64,000 bases of DNA. It comes from JBEBSD01 sp040394475 (GTDB taxonomy: Bacteria; Bacteroidota; Bacteroidia; Cytophagales; Spirosomataceae). The stretch spans positions 1 through 64,000 of the forward strand of contig JBEBSD010000004.1 of assembly GCA_040394475.1 (NCBI GenBank). The letters run 5' to 3'. Position numbers and translations under genes: made by a program. The notes beneath the pieces are model-generated. The model saw only the letters and a program-made list of their open reading frames with translations, was not told where the DNA came from and did not search any database. Positions 10,335 to 18,917 of the stretch are shown one piece after another. Position 1 is the stretch's first letter. The number at the start of each line of letters is the position of its first letter.

Positions 10335-12725
10335 ATGATAAAAAGTTATCTCAAAACCACCTGGCGCAACCTTTGGAAAAACAGGTTCTACGGAGGCATC
10401 AATATTCTGGGCCTGGCCATTGGGCTGGCCAGTTTTCTTGTCATCCTCCTTTACCTGAACCATGAGCTGAACTACGACCGTTGGGATCCTGAGCTTGAAA
10501 AGGTGTATAAAATCTCTGAGCGTACCGACGAAGAGATCCTTGAGAACACCCGTGCGCCGCTTGCAGCTTTCCTCAGGGAGCATGAACCAGCGATTGCCGA
10601 AGCCACTAGGATCTCTGCCTATGGAGATTTCGAGGTTTTGCTCGGCACAGGCGAAAATTCGATCTACCAACCCGATTTCGTCGAAGCAGATTCCTCCTTT
10701 TTCAGGGTTTTCCCTTACAAAATTGTGCAGGGCGATGCCGCCGCCGCGCTGGACAGGCCCAATGCGGCGGTCATCAGTGAAGCGGTCGCGCAGAAGCTGT
10801 TCGGGAAAGCCAACCCCATCGGCCGGACCGTCCGGGTACACAATGGGAATACCCTTGAAATAACGGCAGTGATGGAAGAACCCGCTGGCCCTTCGCACCT
10901 GCGGGCCGCCGTCGTTGCCCGCAACCCCTATGAGCGATCCAATAATCACTGGGAGAATTTTTCCTTTCAGACGTATGTCAAAACCCACCGGGTAATGCGC
11001 GTCAGCACATTGGAGCAGCGGTTGGACCCGTTATATTACCACCATCGCCTGAAAAAAGACGAAATGACTTTCCAGGAGTTCCGGGCGGCAAGCCACCAGG
11101 CCGGCCTGTTTGTGGATGCCGTGCAGGACCTGCACAATTTCCCCAGGCACGGCAACAGCAACATCATGACGGTATCAGTACTCCTCCTTTTGTCAACACT
11201 GTTGCTTATCGCCGGCGCCATCAATTTCAGCAATCTTTCGATTGCGACATCTTTCCGCCGGGCAAAGGAAGTAGGAGTAAGAAAGGTGCTGGGCTCAAGC
11301 CGCAGGCAATTGCTCCTGCAATTCCTGGGCGAAGTTACGCTCCAATGTGTTGTCGCCCTGTGCATTGCAATCCTGATAGCAAACCTCATGCTACCCTATT
11401 TCAGCCAGGAATTTAACATCCGGCTGCATTTTTTCCAATCAGACAAGGCGCTCTCACTCTCCCTGCAGCTTGCTTTATGCCTGCTGGTGGTAATCGTGCT
11501 CTCGGGCTTCTATCCGGCCCTGTTTTTATCGCGCTACACCGCCACCAGGGTCCTCAAAGGAGATCTTTCGCGGGGAGCCACGGGCATTGCTTTTCGCAAT
11601 ACGCTGATTGTTGTGCAGTTTACTGTTTCGGCCTTTTTTGTCATCGGCATACTGGTCATTGACAAGCAGATGCACTACATGCAAACCCGCGACAAAGGTT
11701 TTTCCGGTGAACAAGTGCTTCGCATCGAAGCTATCCAGTCCACCCGGGAGACCGATTTCGAAACCGTTCGGAACGAACTGCTGCGGATACCGGGCGTGAC
11801 ACAGGTGGCAAAGACAACGGCCGTACCCGGCGATGTACTGGTCGACACAACCACCTATTTCTTCCGCCATGCCGGCAGCACGGTGCGGATGGGGTCTGTG
11901 AAGGTCAGCGCCGACTATTTCGGCACGTTGGGAATCCAATTGATGCAGGGCAGGCTGTTTAACGAAAGCTACGCCGACCAGCATACGCGCAGCGCGCTGC
12001 TCAACGAGACAGGCGCCCGCCGGTTGAACCTCGAAAATCCGATCGGGGCCGTGATCAATTTCCCCCATTGCGACAGCATCCCTGTACGGGTCGTAGGGGT
12101 AGTGAGGGATTTCAACGTGTCCGGGTTCGAGCAGGTCATTCAACCGGTGGTGTACACGATTGGTAACGAGGCCTGTATCTATCAATCCGCCGGCGCCATT
12201 CTGGTCAAGCTTTCCGGTGGGAATATCGGAACTTCTGTTGCCGCAATTGAACGGGCGTGGCAAAAAATAGAGCCTGCTTTTCCGATTCGCTATACGTTTC
12301 TCGACAACCATTTTCAGCAGGTGTTTGCAGCACATACCCGCCTGCAGCGGATTATTAACTTTTTCGGCTTTACCGCGGTCGCCATTGCCGTGATGGGCCT
12401 GTTTGCATTGACTGCATTTTTAGTGGGTCAGCGCACCCGGGAAATCAGTATCCGCAAAGTATTGGGAGCCACCATCGCAGATCTTGGTTTACTGCTAAGC
12501 AAGGACTTCATGAAACTTATCGTACTGGCGGTGGTCCTTGCGATGCCGTTGGGCTGGTGGGCAGCAAACAGCTGGCTACAGGGATTCACCTACCGCATTC
12601 GGCTGGACGGCTGGACATTCTTCCTGGCGACGTTGGCGATTTTGAGCGTTGCTGCTTTGACTGTGGGAATCCATACGCTCAAAGCGGCAAAAGCCAATCC
12701 CGCGGATTCGCTGAAGGACGAGTAG
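10335..12725 (+). CDS. P5, MacB/FtsX-type ABC transporter permease
   Basis: A 796-aa double-FtsX permease beginning MIKSYLKTTWRNL. Motifs: RAKEVGVRKVLGSS near 309-322 and TREISIRKVLGAT near 700-712, with Ser in place of the usual Gly of EIGIRK. The tail is NPADSLKDE. It is the last gene of the left block: no heptamer array follows its stop, only a small GC-rich hairpin, then the remains of an AAA-ATPase gene and the sigma-54-like control region of P6. Transcription of P1-P5 therefore probably ends here. Substrate unknown. Confidence 0.93.
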   Translation: MIKSYLKTTWRNLWKNRFYGGINILGLAIGLASFLVILLYLNHELNYDRWDPELEKVYKISERTDEEILENTRAPLAAFLREHEPAIAEATRISAYGDFEVLLGTGENSIYQPDFVEADSSFFRVFPYKIVQGDAAAALDRPNAAVISEAVAQKLFGKANPIGRTVRVHNGNTLEITAVMEEPAGPSHLRAAVVARNPYERSNNHWENFSFQTYVKTHRVMRVSTLEQRLDPLYYHHRLKKDEMTFQEFRAASHQAGLFVDAVQDLHNFPRHGNSNIMTVSVLLLLSTLLLIAGAINFSNLSIATSFRRAKEVGVRKVLGSSRRQLLLQFLGEVTLQCVVALCIAILIANLMLPYFSQEFNIRLHFFQSDKALSLSLQLALCLLVVIVLSGFYPALFLSRYTATRVLKGDLSRGATGIAFRNTLIVVQFTVSAFFVIGILVIDKQMHYMQTRDKGFSGEQVLRIEAIQSTRETDFETVRNELLRIPGVTQVAKTTAVPGDVLVDTTTYFFRHAGSTVRMGSVKVSADYFGTLGIQLMQGRLFNESYADQHTRSALLNETGARRLNLENPIGAVINFPHCDSIPVRVVGVVRDFNVSGFEQVIQPVVYTIGNEACIYQSAGAILVKLSGGNIGTSVAAIERAWQKIEPAFPIRYTFLDNHFQQVFAAHTRLQRIINFFGFTAVAIAVMGLFALTAFLVGQRTREISIRKVLGATIADLGLLLSKDFMKLIVLAVVLAMPLGWWAANSWLQGFTYRIRLDGWTFFLATLAILSVAALTVGIHTLKAAKANPADSLKDE

Positions 12726-12733
12726 TGAGCAAT

Positions 12734-12750
12734 TCCGGCGGGTAGCCGGA
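12734..12750 (+). terminator. Possible weak terminator after P5
   Basis: Stem TCCGGC with GCCGGA and loop GGGTA, 9 bp after the P5 stop. No T-tract follows, so intrinsic termination is uncertain. Confidence 0.3.
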
Positions 12751-12798
12751 GACATGCGTGGACGGTGGTCAATGAGCGCGCATCTCATCCCGCCGATC

Positions 12799-13342
12799 TT
12801 AGAAAAGCTCGTCCATCGTAAGTGTTTTCTGCACCAGATCGGGGTACAGACTCACGTTGCTTACGCCGAACGAAGTAACCATCGTAAGAAAAAGTGTCTT
12901 TCGGGTTTTGGAACCAGTTTTTTTTGCCGGGAGGCCCACGCGTTCCAGAAGGTTTCGAAAGCGGGCATAAAGCCGGACCGGGGGGTATTCATCCACGGGA
13001 ATTCGTCAAAGAAAATAATTCGCCGCTGCCTCTTTTATTGTGGAGTCAGATAGTCTTCAAGCATACTAAAAGCCTGGAACCAACTTTGCGGTATCGCTAA
13101 AGCGACGTTGCCCCTAGCTTTGCCGAGCGCCAGGCTGAAACTTTCTAAATGTTGTTTCAATGTAGCATAATGCGACCCGGAAATTCAAAGTCCAGCGACC
13201 GGGAAAATCCATTTCTGATGAGGTAAGTTTTTCCAACACGACGCCGGCCATAGATCGCTACAAGTTCCGCTTCACCGGACTGTTCGATTTTCTGTAACAG
13301 CTTGATTTCCTCCGATCTGCCCGTGATGACATCCATGGCCAT
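12799..13342 (-). pseudogene. Decayed AAA-ATPase (archaeal-type ATPase_2 family), internally deleted
   Basis: Fragments of one gene remain in order on the - strand. The N-terminus has a Walker A, YGRRRVGKTYLI (ATG at 13342). After a frameshift near 13175 comes HYATLKQHLESF...LAIPQSWFQAF, ended by an in-frame TAA at 13035-13037. Reading on in the same frame gives the Walker B region IIFFDEFPWMNTPRSGF. Another frame shift joins this to the family's C-terminus, KTRKTLFLTMV...LTMDELF, with its stop at 12799. The central and sensor parts (roughly 250 residues in the family) are missing. Such ATPases are often multicopy in Bacteroidota and of unclear role. It lies between P5 and the P6 control region, opposite to the permeases. 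Confidence 0.85.
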
Positions 13343-13352
13343 AAGTTTATAT

Positions 13353-13389
13353 CACGCCAAAAGCACTAAAAAAATGCCGTTTTGGCGTG
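13353..13389. promoter_or_regulatory. Inverted repeat upstream of the AAA-ATPase pseudogene
   Basis: Perfect 10-bp arms CACGCCAAAA and TTTTGGCGTG with a 17-bp AT-rich spacer, ending about 10 bp upstream of the pseudogene ATG. By position it could be an old promoter/operator or an element end. Confidence 0.55.
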
Positions 13390-13450
13390 GTTAAATGTAT
13401 ACTTATCTTTGTCTTCCAGCAACTTACAGGCTGTTCAGGATGAATCAAAG

Positions 13451-13487
13451 CGTCCGCAATTGAACAATAAGTGTTCGATATCGAACA
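13451..13487 (+). promoter_or_regulatory. Paired activator sites upstream of P6
   Basis: Two 16-bp sites, CGTCCGCAATTGAACA (13451-13466) and the perfect palindrome TGTTCGATATCGAACA (13472-13487), separated by the 5-bp linker ATAAG (21 bp centre to centre). The same pair occurs before P7 and P14 at the same distance from a -24/-12 promoter, as expected for an NtrC-type sigma-54 activator. Confidence 0.75.
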
Positions 13488-13540
13488 CCTCCCAACACAA
13501 CACTTACCCTATCTCATTAATTATCAATACCTTAACATTC

Positions 13541-13556
13541 TGGCGCAATAACTTTA
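13541..13556 (+). promoter_or_regulatory. Sigma-54-like promoter of P6
   Basis: TGGCGCAATAACTTTA: a -24 TGGC element with a -12 TTTA in correct register (GG-N10-TT). It starts 54 bp after the paired activator sites. This is the weakest of the three -12 elements. The predicted leader runs through the inverted heptamer array. Confidence 0.6.
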
Positions 13557-13773
13557 ATTTACGATTTACGATTGCCAGGGCTGATTTACGAAGTACGATT
13601 TACGAAGTACGATTGCTGACAGCTGATTTCCGATAACTGAATAACCGAAAGCTGATAGCTGATTGCTGATTGCTGATTGCCGATAACCGAAAGCTGATAG
13701 CCGATTGCTGATAGCCGATAGCCGATAACTGATAGCCGATTGCTGATTACTGATAGCCGATAACTGAAAACCC
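13557..13773. repeat. Heptamer array in inverted orientation, P6 leader
   Basis: About thirty heptamers of the reverse-complement type (GCTGATA, GCCGATT, GCCGATA, TTTACGA). They fill the space between the sigma-54-like promoter and the P6 ATG. All other permease spacers carry the opposite orientation. If the promoter is right, almost the whole leader RNA of about 200 nt is repeat. Confidence 0.9.
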
Positions 13774-16176
13774 ATGATCAACAACTATTTCAAAATCGCC
13801 TGGAGAAACCTGCAACGGCAGCGGACATTTACAGCCATCAATATTGCCGGCCTGGCTATCGGGCTGGCCACGTGTCTGCTCATCAGTCTGTACGTAGTAG
13901 ATGAATGGAGCTACGACCGCTTCCATGCAAAGGCAGACCGTATTGTACGGGTAGTTTTCGGAGGCACATTAGTAGGCGGTGATATCAAGGAAGCCAATGT
14001 GATGCCCCCTACAGCGGAGGCATTCCGGGCGGAATTTCCGGAAGTGGAAGCTACCACCCGCCTGGTACAGGGTGGCAGGCCCTTTTTCGAGGTGACCGGC
14101 CAATTTTTCAACGAAGAGGAACTGGCATTTGTAGACCCCACCTTTTTCCAGGTTTTCAGCTTCCAATTGCTGCGGGGTAATCCGGCAACCGTACTTAACG
14201 AGCCCTACACGGCTGTCCTTACAGCGGAAGTTGCCAAAAAATATTTCGGGAGCACCGATATCATAGGAAAAGAAATTCGTATCCGGAACGACAACAGTGT
14301 CTTAAAAGTGACAGGCATCGTTCAAAACCTGCCGCGCAATTCCCATTTCCATTTCGATATTTTCGTGTCCATGGCCAGCTATCCGAATGCCCGGTCCGAT
14401 TCGTGGATGGAATCAGGTTACTATACCTACGCGGTACTCCACCCGGGAACCGATTACAAAGCGCTGGAAGCCAAATTACCCGCATTGTTCGAAAAATATG
14501 CCGGTCCCCAGTTTCCGGCAGCCTTCGGCGGCACGAGTTACGCAGACCACCGCAAGGCGGGAAATGACATTGGTCTCTCCCTCCAGCCACTGGTCGATAT
14601 TCATCTGCACTCCGATTTCCACTACGATCTGAGTCCGCCGGGGGACATCCGCTATGTCTATATTTTCGGCGCCATCGCCTTGTTCATGCTGCTGATTGCC
14701 AGCATTAATTTCATGAACCTGTCTACCGCCGGTGCTTCAAGACGGGCCAAGGAAGTGGGCGTACGCAAGGTGCTCGGTTCAGGAAGAGAGGAGTTGGCTT
14801 ACCAATTCCTCACCGAGTCCGTGATCCTGACTTTCTTTGCCCTGGCCCTGGCCATCGGCCTGGCATATGCCGCCTTGCCGTTCTTTAACCAGCTCGCAGG
14901 GAAATCACTGACCCTCCATTTTCTGACTCACTGGCAAACCGTGCCCGTTCTGCTGGCAGCCGGCTTGCTGGCAGGCCTTCTTGCCGGAAGTTACCCTGCC
15001 TTTTTCCTTTCCGCCTTCAAGCCTGTAGCGGTATTGAAAGGAAAGCTGACTCCTGACAACAAAGGGACGGGATTACGGGGCGGCCTGGTGGTATTCCAGT
15101 TCCTGATCTCTATCAGCCTCATCATCTGCACTTCAGTGGTATACAGGCAGCTTGATTACATCCAGCATAAAAAACTGGGGTACGACAAGGAACAGGTATT
15201 GGTGCTCCCGACCTGGCCTCTGGGCAAAAATGCAGAAGTATTCCAACGGCAGCTCCGGCAGGATTCCCGGATTCTGAACATCACCCGTTCATCCTATGTA
15301 CCGGCAGGAGCCACCCATAACAACAACTTCTCGGTGCACGCAGCAGACAACCCGTCCCGCTGGGTGAAAACCCTCCGCTACGATGTCGATGAAAACTATC
15401 TTCCTACACTGGGTATTGAGCTGTCTGCCGGTCGGAATTTTTCTGCCGATTATGGTACGGATTCCCTGAGCGCAGTCATAAATGAAACGGCAGCGGCTAC
15501 CTTAGGGTGGGCCGGTGATGCCTTAGGAAAAATTCTCGTCAATGGCGACAACAAGCAATTCCGGGTGGTGGGTGTTGTAAAAGATTTCCATTTCAAATCC
15601 CTTCACGAACGGATAACTCCGCTGGTGATGGTGCTGAACCCCGGTTCGGGCAATCTCATTGTAAAAGCCAGGCCGGTCGACGGATTGCTCCGCGAGATAG
15701 AGGCCCGCTACAATGCGTTCCCTCACGAGAGTCCCTTTTCCTATTCTTTCCTGGACGAGCGCATCCGCAACACCTACCTTGCGGAACAAAAAACGGGCAC
15801 TATACTGGGATTGTTTGCCGGGCTGACCATTTTCGTAGCCTGCCTCGGACTTTTCGGACTGGCGACGTTTACGGCCTACCAACGTACCAGAGAAATCGGT
15901 ATCCGTAAGGTACTGGGGGCAACGATCGCCAACATTATCCGGCTGTTGGTAACAGATTTCATGAAGCTCATCGGGATAGCAGTCCTTATCGCCTCCCCCG
16001 TTGCCTGGTGGGTAATGAACAAATGGCTCGAAGATTTCGCCTATCGGATTGACATCGGGTGGTGGATGTTTGCAGCAGCTGGGCTCCTTGCGATGGTGAT
16101 TGCGCTGCTTACGGTGAGTTGGCAGGCCGTTAAAGCAGCCGTAACTAACCCGGTGGAAAGTTTGCGGAATGAATGA
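13774..16176 (+). CDS. P6, MacB/FtsX-type ABC transporter permease
   Basis: An 800-aa double-FtsX permease beginning MINNYFKIAWRNL. Motifs: RRAKEVGVRKVLGSG near 324-338 and RTREIGIRKVLGAT near 704-717. It is closest to P9, sharing STAGAS before the first coupling motif and FNQLAGK after the third helix. It has its own sigma-54-like control region, so it may be transcribed independently of P1-P5. No heptamers follow its stop; instead 224 bp hold the P7 control region. Ends NPVESLRNE. Substrate unknown. Confidence 0.93.
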   Translation: MINNYFKIAWRNLQRQRTFTAINIAGLAIGLATCLLISLYVVDEWSYDRFHAKADRIVRVVFGGTLVGGDIKEANVMPPTAEAFRAEFPEVEATTRLVQGGRPFFEVTGQFFNEEELAFVDPTFFQVFSFQLLRGNPATVLNEPYTAVLTAEVAKKYFGSTDIIGKEIRIRNDNSVLKVTGIVQNLPRNSHFHFDIFVSMASYPNARSDSWMESGYYTYAVLHPGTDYKALEAKLPALFEKYAGPQFPAAFGGTSYADHRKAGNDIGLSLQPLVDIHLHSDFHYDLSPPGDIRYVYIFGAIALFMLLIASINFMNLSTAGASRRAKEVGVRKVLGSGREELAYQFLTESVILTFFALALAIGLAYAALPFFNQLAGKSLTLHFLTHWQTVPVLLAAGLLAGLLAGSYPAFFLSAFKPVAVLKGKLTPDNKGTGLRGGLVVFQFLISISLIICTSVVYRQLDYIQHKKLGYDKEQVLVLPTWPLGKNAEVFQRQLRQDSRILNITRSSYVPAGATHNNNFSVHAADNPSRWVKTLRYDVDENYLPTLGIELSAGRNFSADYGTDSLSAVINETAAATLGWAGDALGKILVNGDNKQFRVVGVVKDFHFKSLHERITPLVMVLNPGSGNLIVKARPVDGLLREIEARYNAFPHESPFSYSFLDERIRNTYLAEQKTGTILGLFAGLTIFVACLGLFGLATFTAYQRTREIGIRKVLGATIANIIRLLVTDFMKLIGIAVLIASPVAWWVMNKWLEDFAYRIDIGWWMFAAAGLLAMVIALLTVSWQAVKAAVTNPVESLRNE

Positions 16177-16258
16177 GAAGCGGAGATCACGGACCGTCCA
16201 TGGGATAACCGGATATGTCCTGTCCCAGGTAAATAGACACGCAACGATCGGCGCCGAT

Positions 16259-16295
16259 TGTCCGGATACGAACAATAAATGTCCGGATACGAACA
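16259..16295 (+). promoter_or_regulatory. Paired activator sites upstream of P7
   Basis: Two identical 16-mers TGTCCGGATACGAACA (16259-16274 and 16280-16295), linker ATAAA, 21 bp centre to centre. Each is an imperfect palindrome of the form TGTYCG-N4-CGRACA, matching the sites before P6 and P14. Confidence 0.8.
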
Positions 16296-16349
16296 CTTCT
16301 CAAAACTCCAAACCCTTGATAACGTTTCATTAACGCGCTTTTCTACTAC

Positions 16350-16365
16350 TGGCAGATTTGTTGTG
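16350..16365 (+). promoter_or_regulatory. Sigma-54-like promoter of P7
   Basis: TGGCAGATTTGTTGTG: -24 TGGCA and -12 TTGT with GG-N10-GT spacing, 55 bp downstream of the paired sites and about 35 bp upstream of the P7 ATG. It probably drives P7 through P13. Confidence 0.7.
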
Positions 16366-16400
16366 ACGCATCCTGTTATGCCCATGTCAATCACGATCTT

Positions 16401-18830
16401 ATGATACGCAACTATTTCAAAATTGCCTGGAGGAACATGAAGCGTGCCCAATCGTACACGTTCATCAACATGGCGGGCTTAGCATTGGGCACATTATGCT
16501 GTTTATATATTATTGTCTACGTCAATGACCAATTCAACTACGACCAGCATCATCCGGATGCGGAGCGCATCTACCGGGTGACGACGCTGCTTACCAACAG
16601 CGGACGGGAGTTTAACATGGCAACATCATCTCCGCCCATTGGCCCGGCATTGGGAAAGGAATTTGGGGAAGTGATGCACTATACCCGTGTGGTACACATC
16701 CAAAAAACGGGCATTCCTCAAACCCTGGTTACGTACGAAGACAAATCGGTCTATGAAAAGAACGCCGTATTAGTGGATTCCACGTTTTTTTCCCTATTCC
16801 ACTATCCATTCGCAGCAGGCAGCGCGTACAAGGCACTAGATGAGCCGAATACCGTTGTGCTTGACAATGCATTGGCCGGTAAACTGTTTGGGAACGAAGA
16901 TCCACTGGGCAAAGTCATCCAACTGGACAACCTGAACGGCAGGCAGGATTTGAAGGTGGTCGGCGTCATCACTGGCAATGCGGGAAAATCCCACCTCCAT
17001 GCACAGCTTTACATAGCGATGAACAGCGGAGGCCTGGGCGAATTTGTACGACAAAACCAAACCTGGGCGGGCAACAACTTCGTGAGCACCTACATCAAGC
17101 TGCATCCCCAGGCCGATGCAAAGCAGCTGGAGCGTAAGCTGCCCGCATTTTTGGATAAATACGGTGCCGGTGAACTGCGTGCCATGGGCATGAAAAAAAC
17201 CTTGTCATTGCAGCCACTGATCTCCATACACACCGACACATCATTTGACGTGGAAATGGCGGCAACTGTCAACCCGACCTTCCTATATATCCTGATGGCC
17301 ATCGCTTTGCTGATACAGGCGGTGGCCTGCATCAATTTCATGAACCTTGCCACCGCGCAAGCCGCCCAGCGGGGGAAAGAGGTGGGAATCAGGAAAGTCA
17401 TCGGTGCCGGACGGAAAGCGCTTATTTTCCAGTTCATGGGAGAATCATTCCTTTTAGTCACCATTAGCGTCCTCCTTGCCCTGCCGTTACTTGGGATCAC
17501 GTTGCCGTATCTCAACCGGTTAACGCAGGCCGTTATTACAGCCGACCTGTTTTTCCAGCGCAAAACCTGGATGGTTATCCTCGCCATCGTCTTTGGTACG
17601 GCCATCGTTGCCGGAAGCTATCCCGCTTTATACCTTGCTGCTTTCAATCCGGTAAAGGTGATCAAAGGAAATTTCACTAACCGCATCTCCGCTATTCAGG
17701 TTCGGCGCATGTTGGTCGTGTCGCAGTTCGTATTAGCTATCGGATTGATTGTGGGCATCATCGTGATACGCCTCCAAATGAATTTCATCAAGGATACCGA
17801 ACTGGGGTTTGATCAAAAGCAACGGCTCATTTTCAGTTTTCATACGGTGGAAGCCAAACAAAACATGCAGGCATTCACGGAAGGCATCCTGCAGCTCCCG
17901 GAAGTGATGCAGGCCAGCAAAACCAATAACTACCCCAGCCAGTTTATTTTCAATGACCGGGGTGTTTTCCTTGAAGGGGGTACTATGGCCCATTCCACCA
18001 ACACCCAATTCATGACGACAGACGAGCATTTTGTGGAAGCAAACGGTATCGCCTTAGTCAGCGGCCGTGATTTCAGGCAAGGTGATAACGGCAAAGTATT
18101 GATAAACGAAACCCTGGCCAGACAACTTAACCTCGCGCCTGAAACAGCACCGGGTGCCAGGCTGTACAGTCAATACGAACCAAATCCTGCGTTTTCAGTG
18201 GAGGTGGCCGGAGTGATGAAGGATTTCCATTACAACTCCCTCCATCTTGCCGTCAGACCCTTCATGCTGAGCTATACCGATCAGGCGGAGGATTTATCCC
18301 ATCTGGTGGTTTCCCTGGCAAATGACGATTACACCACATTGCTCGACAAAATAGCAAGCGTTTGGAACAAGGTGTTGCCGAACATCCCGTTCGACTACGC
18401 CTTTATGGACCAGCGGATACAAGAACAATATGAGAAGGAGCGTACGCTGGCCACTATCATCAATGCTTTCACATCCATGACCCTGTTCATATCCTGCCTG
18501 GGGCTGTTTGGACTGGCGGCTTTCAGTGCCGAACAGCGACGAAAGGAAATCGGTATCCGCAAAGTGCTGGGGGCTTCGATAGCGGGCATTGTGGGGTTGC
18601 TTTCCAGGGATTTTGTAAAACTGGTAGTGATTGCCATCACAATCGCTTCCCCCGTCGCCTGGTGGGCAATGAACAAGTGGCTGGATGGATTTGCTTACCG
18701 CATCCGCATCGAATGGTGGATGATTGCCGTGGCCGGGTTGGCGGCCGTGGTGATTGCGTTGCTCACAGTGAGCGTGCAGGCGATAAAGGCAGCCGTGGCC
18801 AATCCGGTGGATTGCCTGAGGAATGAATAG
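16401..18830 (+). CDS. P7, MacB/FtsX-type ABC transporter permease
   Basis: An 809-aa double-FtsX permease beginning MIRNYFKIAWRNMKRAQ. Motifs: QRGKEVGIRKVIGAG near 323-337 and RRKEIGIRKVLGAS near 713-726. The tail NPVDCLRNE has Cys where paralogues have Ser. It is the only permease in the window with no heptamer array directly upstream; a short leader follows its sigma-54-like promoter. The C-terminal segment WWAMNKWLDGFAYRIRIEWW is nearly that of P8. First gene of the P7-P13 run. Substrate unknown. Confidence 0.93.
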   Translation: MIRNYFKIAWRNMKRAQSYTFINMAGLALGTLCCLYIIVYVNDQFNYDQHHPDAERIYRVTTLLTNSGREFNMATSSPPIGPALGKEFGEVMHYTRVVHIQKTGIPQTLVTYEDKSVYEKNAVLVDSTFFSLFHYPFAAGSAYKALDEPNTVVLDNALAGKLFGNEDPLGKVIQLDNLNGRQDLKVVGVITGNAGKSHLHAQLYIAMNSGGLGEFVRQNQTWAGNNFVSTYIKLHPQADAKQLERKLPAFLDKYGAGELRAMGMKKTLSLQPLISIHTDTSFDVEMAATVNPTFLYILMAIALLIQAVACINFMNLATAQAAQRGKEVGIRKVIGAGRKALIFQFMGESFLLVTISVLLALPLLGITLPYLNRLTQAVITADLFFQRKTWMVILAIVFGTAIVAGSYPALYLAAFNPVKVIKGNFTNRISAIQVRRMLVVSQFVLAIGLIVGIIVIRLQMNFIKDTELGFDQKQRLIFSFHTVEAKQNMQAFTEGILQLPEVMQASKTNNYPSQFIFNDRGVFLEGGTMAHSTNTQFMTTDEHFVEANGIALVSGRDFRQGDNGKVLINETLARQLNLAPETAPGARLYSQYEPNPAFSVEVAGVMKDFHYNSLHLAVRPFMLSYTDQAEDLSHLVVSLANDDYTTLLDKIASVWNKVLPNIPFDYAFMDQRIQEQYEKERTLATIINAFTSMTLFISCLGLFGLAAFSAEQRRKEIGIRKVLGASIAGIVGLLSRDFVKLVVIAITIASPVAWWAMNKWLDGFAYRIRIEWWMIAVAGLAAVVIALLTVSVQAIKAAVANPVDCLRNE

Positions 18831-18904
18831 CGGTCGGCTTTCGGCGATCAGCTTTCGGATGTCGGATGTCAGCTATCGGCTTTAATAACTCATAATTCAT
18901 AACT
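18831..18904. repeat. Heptamer spacer P7-P8
   Basis: A short array of TCGGCTT/TCAGCTT/TCGGATG units and then TCATAAT/TCATAAC units. The spacer is only 87 bp, the shortest between permeases. Confidence 0.85.
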
Positions 18905-18917
18905 CATAACTCACATT

